Notes under the pieces: generated by a model
What the model was told of the DNA's origin: nothing
Database searches by the model: none
The model's input: only the letters and a program-made list of their open reading frames with translations
Program-made: the position numbers and the translations under genes
DNA from: Chlamydiota bacterium
GTDB lineage: Bacteria > Chlamydiota > Chlamydiia > Chlamydiales > Rhabdochlamydiaceae
Direction of reading: 5' to 3'
Assembly: GCA_027348355.1 (NCBI GenBank)
Contig: DAIEPN010000039.1
Span: forward strand, 1 to 11,012
Length of the DNA stretch: 11,012 nucleotides
Shown: one piece after another, positions 7,636-11,012 of the stretch
Layout: each line of letters begins with the position of its first letter
Position numbering within the stretch: position 1 is the stretch's first letter

Positions 7636-7662
7636 AAGCCTCTCATTCTGAGAGGCTTTTTT
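7636..7662 (+). terminator. Rho-independent terminator after tRNA-Asn
   Basis: AAGCCTCTCA (7636-7645) and TGAGAGGCTT (7649-7658) form a perfect 10-bp stem with a TTC loop, followed by a run of T bases to 7662. It lies 8 nt past the tRNA. Because it lies inside the repeat-bounded segment and has no equivalent after the right repeat, it may have arrived with the islet. Confidence 0.85.
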
Positions 7663-7712
7663 ATTTCTATAGTTTCAAGTGAGTTTATTTTTCTTATTCA
7701 AGGTGCTTGCGG

Positions 7713-7741
7713 TTGCTTATTTATTTGTGTTTTGATACGAT
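7713..7741 (+). promoter_or_regulatory. Candidate promoter of the islet cassette
   Basis: TTGCTT (7713-7718) and TACGAT (7736-7741) are spaced by 17 nt. The predicted start near 7748 lies immediately before the dyad at 7755-7773 and about 40 nt before the ATG at 7787. Confidence 0.35.
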
Positions 7742-7754
7742 TAAGTTATTGAAC

Positions 7755-7773
7755 CGAGAAGTTAAACATCTCG
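7755..7773. promoter_or_regulatory. Near-perfect palindrome, candidate operator of the islet cassette
   Basis: CGAGAAGTTAAACATCTCG is a 19-bp dyad in which 8 of 9 arm positions pair around a central A. It falls just after the predicted transcription start and 13 bp before the nucleotidyltransferase ATG, where a repressor, possibly the downstream protein, could act. It could instead fold as an mRNA leader hairpin. Confidence 0.4.
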
Positions 7774-7786
7774 AATTGGATATTTT

Positions 7787-8341
7787 ATGGACGTAAGTAC
7801 ATTAAATGGGGCTTTGGAGGTCTTGGGATCGTATTTGTTAAATAAGGGATTAAAATATGAAGTCGTAGCAATTGGTGGAGGGGCCTTATTGCTGTTGGGG
7901 TGCGTAATTAGACCTACAAAAGACTTGGATTTAGTCGCGCTAATAGATGGGAACGAGCTTATTTCTGCCCGTCCTTTGCCAGCTCCGCTACTTGCAGCGA
8001 TTCAAGAGGTTGGATCTGCACTTAAACTTCCTAAAGATTGGATCAATTCAGCCCCAGCAGATTTATAGAAAATGGGTCTGCCTGAAGGCTTCCAAGATCG
8101 CCTAAATCCTATTTATTTTGGAGGACTGACACTTTACTGCGCGAGTAGATTTGATCAAATTTGTTTTAAATTATATGCATCAGTCGATCAGGGACCCTAT
8201 TCAAAACATTTCGAAGATTTAAAATTATTAAAACCAACCCAACAAGAACTTGAAAAAGCTGGGATTTGGTGTAAAACTCACGACGTTTCGTAATGGTTTG
8301 CAAAATCTTTAGCAGAAGCATTACTTCATCTAAGAGGATAA
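7787..8341 (+). pseudogene. Nucleotidyltransferase-fold protein (AbiEii/DUF6036-like), disrupted by two in-frame stops
   Basis: One reading frame runs from ATG 7787 to TAA 8339-8341 but is interrupted by TAG (8066-8068) and TAA (8291-8293), with no frameshift. Read through, it encodes about 182 residues plus the two stop positions. Residues 28-51 (VAIGGGALLLLGCVIRPTKDLDLV) show the nucleotidyltransferase signature: GG, then about 13 residues, then D46-L-D48, which bind metal in the family. After the first stop the protein continues MGLPEGFQDRL and FDQICFKLYASVDQGPYSKH. After the second it continues WFAKSLAEALLHLRG. From memory, intact bacterial relatives join these as PADLL.LGLP.GF...FKLYAAVDQGP...HD.S..F...L, so the stops break a once continuous gene. 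Expression of truncated or restarted fragments is possible, since an ATG lies 3 nt past the TAG. The ribosome-binding site is weak (GGA 7 nt before the ATG). Confidence 0.75.
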
Positions 8342-8342
8342 A

Positions 8343-9764
8343 ATGGACTCCATGAAGACAGATTTTGATCGTCAGATTTCAGGCATTGCCTGGAGCTTGT
8401 GGAAAGAGTTAGGAGTAGCTGGAGTCGATCATTTTCACGAGAACTGCCTAATTCAGCCAGAAGAGCTTATTATTTTGACTATGATAATCTCCGAGCACGA
8501 TCTCCGTTTGCGCGACGAAGCCCTAGACTGGTGTTCCCGTTATCACGAATTAATTTCAGTCAGTCGATTACGAACTCTCCTAAAAGAGGCAGACCCTGAT
8601 ACATTACGTTCTTTCTCACGGTTTGTGGCAGCATTAAATTCGCTTTCATCAGCAAAATGGCCAAACGCAGCAGAGACTGCTGACTTTAAAGTTAAAATAA
8701 GTGGAAAATCTTTATTGCCACCACTCGAGTCCCCGTCTTTACTGATGCTTCGATTGAGGAGCTTATTTGGTCCTGGAGCAAAGGCTGATGTGTTGACATG
8801 CTTTTTGACAAGAAATGAAATACATTTTTCAGCTGCCGATCTTGTTGAAATAGGATATTCTAAGAAAAGTTTAATGACGGCGCTAGATCATTTAGCATTG
8901 TCTGGAATAATCGCCGTAACAAACGTAAGGAATAAGAAAAATTTTGAATTGAAAAGACCAAGGGAGCTGCAAGTAGTCATCGGAAAATTGCCAAAAAAGG
9001 CTCCTCCTTGGAATAAAATACTTGAGGCGCTTATTGCGATCCGCTCGGTGATTCCTGAGATCCAAAATAGTTCGGAAATGACCAAGAGCGTGATCCTCAG
9101 AAATTGTTTGATCAAGATAGAACCGTTATTGCCAGTTTTTATCTCCCCGATCCTTTACAATATTCCTGACTTTGGAAGAGATTGGAAGGCAGTAATAGAA
9201 ATTTTTAACGCATTTCGACAAGGAAACTTTTTTAATGTATTTGAAGTATATGACGAATTTGAAAAGATAGTAATCAATCTTTTGCGAGATCTCTATCAGG
9301 TGGATGATTGTGTGGATGGAATTCAAATGATTGAAGATGAGATGAAGTTCAAAACTAACCGACACGCAGAAGTTTATAAAGAATGTTATCAGCTGTTTCT
9401 TAGTTTTGTCGGCGATTTGAAAGTACGCCTAAAACAATTTCTCGATTTTCCTTTTCATAAAACGATGGATGAGCCTCTTGCCGATATTCCTTATCGGTTT
9501 TCAAAAGAAAAATTTCCTCAGTTGTTGGAGAAAATGAGCCAGATTAAGCCGATTGATCAGATCACCAATGTTCAACTAGCCGTTCAACAATATCAAATAT
9601 TTATGCCAGAATTTCATGTTTTAAAACAGTTGATTTACACGTTTAGGAAACGGCTTGAAGATCTCTATTTTGTCAAAACTGATATTCATTTGCTATCGCT
9701 CCCGACGGTCTTATATAAAAGACATCTCGTTCTGGGTTTATTTTCGATCGATGCGGAAAATTAA
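8343..9764 (+). CDS. Partner protein of the nucleotidyltransferase, predicted winged-helix domain, function unknown
   Basis: This intact 473-residue gene starts 1 nt after the terminal TAA of the upstream frame. AGAGG sits 5 nt before ATG 8343, which argues for that start over the ATG at 8352 and for translational coupling. The N-terminal segment (about 16-80) contains AWSLWKELGVAG and RLRDEALDWCSRYHELISVSRL. I associate these with poorly characterised bacterial proteins encoded beside AbiEii/DUF6036-type nucleotidyltransferases; this is recollection, not a search result. Residues about 145-206 look like a winged helix, with a recognition-type helix in YSKKSLMTALDHLALSGII and a wing near NVRNKKNFELKR. 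Residues from about 225 to the end are helical and unassigned. By analogy with AbiEi it could be a DNA-binding antitoxin and autoregulator, but a defence role for the pair is only inferred. Confidence 0.7.
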   Translation: MDSMKTDFDRQISGIAWSLWKELGVAGVDHFHENCLIQPEELIILTMIISEHDLRLRDEALDWCSRYHELISVSRLRTLLKEADPDTLRSFSRFVAALNSLSSAKWPNAAETADFKVKISGKSLLPPLESPSLLMLRLRSLFGPGAKADVLTCFLTRNEIHFSAADLVEIGYSKKSLMTALDHLALSGIIAVTNVRNKKNFELKRPRELQVVIGKLPKKAPPWNKILEALIAIRSVIPEIQNSSEMTKSVILRNCLIKIEPLLPVFISPILYNIPDFGRDWKAVIEIFNAFRQGNFFNVFEVYDEFEKIVINLLRDLYQVDDCVDGIQMIEDEMKFKTNRHAEVYKECYQLFLSFVGDLKVRLKQFLDFPFHKTMDEPLADIPYRFSKEKFPQLLEKMSQIKPIDQITNVQLAVQQYQIFMPEFHVLKQLIYTFRKRLEDLYFVKTDIHLLSLPTVLYKRHLVLGLFSIDAEN

Positions 9765-9853
9765 ATATGTTTTAGGATGCCTTATTTCAAATGAAATTTA
9801 TGTTGTTAATAATAAAGCTGAAAATTCTTCAGAGAAGCTAAGCTAATCAAAAA

Positions 9854-9876
9854 TTCGAATCTTGCACCCGGAGTTT
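9854..9876 (+). repeat. Right attachment-site-like direct repeat (attR), copy of the tRNA-Asn 3' end
   Basis: This is a perfect 23-bp match to 7608-7630, in the same orientation, in noncoding DNA about 90 bp after the 473-codon gene. No other part of a tRNA precedes it: the bases upstream (agctaatcaaaaa) have no anticodon arm. It is therefore a 3'-end fragment and not a decayed tRNA gene. Confidence 0.85.
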
Positions 9877-9992
9877 CTTTCTGAAAATTTCCCACTCTCC
9901 ATATATCTAACTCAACCAGCTAAGGTATGCGTCTGAATGTTTTAGAATAACGTAAATTTTCTCATTAGGGATAAAGCTAAAAACGTCAGAAT

Positions 9993-10050
9993 GTCATGCC
10001 TGACACCAAGTGTTTCATTTTTCGAATTGCCAAATTGCAAGCCTGACCCT
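9993..10050. repeat. Pair of GCCTGAC-type repeat units in noncoding DNA
   Basis: GCCTGACACC (9998-10007) and GCCTGACCCT (10041-10050) are near-identical direct repeats 43 bp apart. The first is part of a small dyad, GTCA-TGCC-TGAC (9993-10004). A short AATTGC repeat (10025-10030 and 10033-10038) lies beside the second. The pattern recalls dispersed intergenic repeats seen in other bacterial genomes, but copy number cannot be judged from one window. The rest of 9877-10052 shows no gene that I can support. Confidence 0.35.
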
Positions 10051-10052
10051 GA

Positions 10053-11012
10053 TTACAGATTCTTACTTCGTAAAGATCGTCCTTTAGGTTCGTAACCTTC
10101 GCGTAGCACATCTTTGGAATGTAGGAGTTCCACAGCTTTAGCTGAATCCTTCACTTTAGAAGCACTACGTGCTAACATTTCTTCTTCAAATTCAGTTAGC
10201 ACAATTTCTCTCAGTCCGATTTCTTGCCATTTAGAAAAGGGGGTACACGCTATTGAAATGGTTCGAGCCAGCAGCAGTGCATCTAGCAAAGCCTGATTTG
10301 CACCTTGTCCTTTAAATGGACTCATAGGGTGAGCTGCATCTCCAATCAAAGTAACAGCTCCTGCTTTTTCCAATAATTCCGGCTTGAGTAATTCTCGATC
10401 GTACACGGGATAACCTGAAATTTGCGCTGGTAGAGTTGCTGATAAAATTTGAGGAATGGGCTTATGCCAGGGTGTTCTACGACATGCTTCTTCTTTGAGC
10501 GCCTGAGCTCCTTGGGCACTCAAGGCTTTAGCTTCTTCTTCGGACATGGGGAAACTAAGCTGCCACATGACCGAGTCTGACGAGAAAGGCATCACGTAGA
10601 TTCGCTCACGGCCATTGACGGTTTGAAATACTGTGGCTGAGTCAAGCAAAGAACTCTCAACTCCCTTAAGAGCCTCTAAAGAACAAATACCCAAAATTAC
10701 TATATAGCCCAGGTAGCGTAAAGGAGTCGTATCTTCACCAATGAGCAAACTGCGCACAACACTACGAACCCCATCGGCCCCCACTACCAAGTCTGTCTTG
10801 GTATTTTTCATCTTTCCGTTAACTTGAAAACTTAGCTCAACACTTTTATCTTCATATTGTTTAAAACCAACTAAGCGGTGACCCCACTGTACGACATTGT
10901 GGTCGCCCAATTGCTCAAGCAACGCTAAGCGCAAGGCCTGTCGCGGGATATGCACATTTTTACGTTTCGGAGATTTTTTAATATTTGCATGCGTCCTCAT
11001 TCCCCATTCTGT
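10053..11012 (-). CDS. FAD-dependent monooxygenase, C-terminal part (N-terminus outside window)
   Basis: The frame is open to the right window edge (TEWG precedes the Met at 11000), so that Met is probably internal and about 319 codons are visible. Counting from that Met, the DG motif of flavoprotein hydroxylases, DLVVGADGVRSVVR, lies at 70-83. The second FAD motif, LIGDAAHPMSPFKGQGAN, lies at 218-235 and contacts FAD ribityl and phosphate in the family. The N-terminal GxGxxG Rossmann motif should lie about 100 residues upstream, outside the window. This places it in the single-component aromatic hydroxylase group (PHBH, salicylate hydroxylase, UbiH-like), using NAD(P)H and oxygen. The substrate is unknown. 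It is transcribed toward the islet, and its stop lies 176 bp from the right repeat. Confidence 0.85.
   Translation of the reverse strand, partial: TEWGMRTHANIKKSPKRKNVHIPRQALRLALLEQLGDHNVVQWGHRLVGFKQYEDKSVELSFQVNGKMKNTKTDLVVGADGVRSVVRSLLIGEDTTPLRYLGYIVILGICSLEALKGVESSLLDSATVFQTVNGRERIYVMPFSSDSVMWQLSFPMSEEEAKALSAQGAQALKEEACRRTPWHKPIPQILSATLPAQISGYPVYDRELLKPELLEKAGAVTLIGDAAHPMSPFKGQGANQALLDALLLARTISIACTPFSKWQEIGLREIVLTEFEEEMLARSASKVKDSAKAVELLHSKDVLREGYEPKGRSLRSKNL

Larger units (their letters stand above)
7608..9876 (+). mobile_element. Putative integrative islet at tRNA-Asn, bounded by 23-bp direct repeats
   Basis: The segment between the tRNA-Asn 3' end and its exact 23-bp copy is about 2.25 kb. 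A tRNA 3' end reused as a direct repeat is the classic footprint of tyrosine-recombinase integration, which regenerates an intact tRNA on one side. The segment holds only the nucleotidyltransferase pseudogene and the 473-codon gene. No integrase, excisionase, transposase or conjugation gene is visible, so the islet is either a remnant, a satellite mobilised in trans, or the result of internal deletion. Both genes read away from the tRNA. Confidence 0.65.

Noticed and set aside
7516..7752. 78-codon + strand reading frame across the tRNA
   Set aside because: It runs through the tRNA-Asn gene and its terminator, so translation is implausible.
8066..8068. TAG as a recoded (pyrrolysine-type) codon or programmed read-through
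   Set aside because: A second, TAA stop also interrupts the same frame, no recoding structure is evident, and degradation by point mutation explains both.
9655..9846. 63-codon + strand reading frame overlapping the end of the 473-codon gene
   Set aside because: Most of it is an out-of-frame shadow of the larger gene, with no ribosome-binding site and no recognisable protein features.
9854..9876. The right repeat as a decayed second tRNA-Asn gene
   Set aside because: Only the 3' 20 bases of the tRNA plus TTT are present and the upstream sequence shows no trace of other arms, which fits an attachment site better.
1..11012. CRISPR array or riboswitch
   Set aside because: No regularly spaced repeats and no leader fold that I could recognise in any intergenic stretch.

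Overview
The window looks like a chromosomal segment from an AT-rich, host-associated bacterium, most likely a member of the Chlamydiae (environmental or Parachlamydia-like group). The strongest hint is the protein at 4050-5069. It has the two-lobed hydrophobic hairpin followed by coiled coil that typifies chlamydial inclusion-membrane (Inc) proteins, and it lies beside a very large Ser/Thr-rich, helical orphan protein. This lineage call is an inference and was not tested by any search.

Left part (1-5271). The 3' end of rmuC (+ strand) converges on, and overlaps by 63 bp, a Nudix hydrolase gene (- strand). A near-perfect inverted repeat sits in the overlap. Upstream of the Nudix gene on the - strand lie a 966-residue protein of unknown function and then the Inc-like gene. 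The 3796-4049 gap holds a probable terminator for the Inc-like gene and a promoter for the 966-residue gene.

Middle (5272-7627). A complete RecD2-type SF1 helicase gene (- strand) stands back to back with a tRNA-Asn(GTT) gene (+ strand). A strong intrinsic terminator follows the tRNA.

The most interesting region is 7608-9876. A perfect 23-bp copy of the tRNA-Asn 3' end (7608-7630) recurs at 9854-9876. This is the signature of site-specific integration at a tRNA gene and delimits a 2.2-kb islet with no integrase. The islet carries a two-gene cassette: a nucleotidyltransferase-fold gene interrupted by two in-frame stop codons (7787-8341), then, after 1 nt, an intact 473-codon gene with a likely winged helix (8343-9764). 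A promoter candidate and a 19-bp dyad precede the cassette. The organisation resembles an AbiE-like toxin-antitoxin or defence module whose nucleotidyltransferase has decayed while its partner persists.

Right part (9877-11012). A short noncoding stretch contains two GCCTGAC-type repeat units. It is followed by the C-terminal two-thirds or so of an FAD-dependent aromatic-ring-hydroxylase-like monooxygenase on the - strand, cut off by the window edge.
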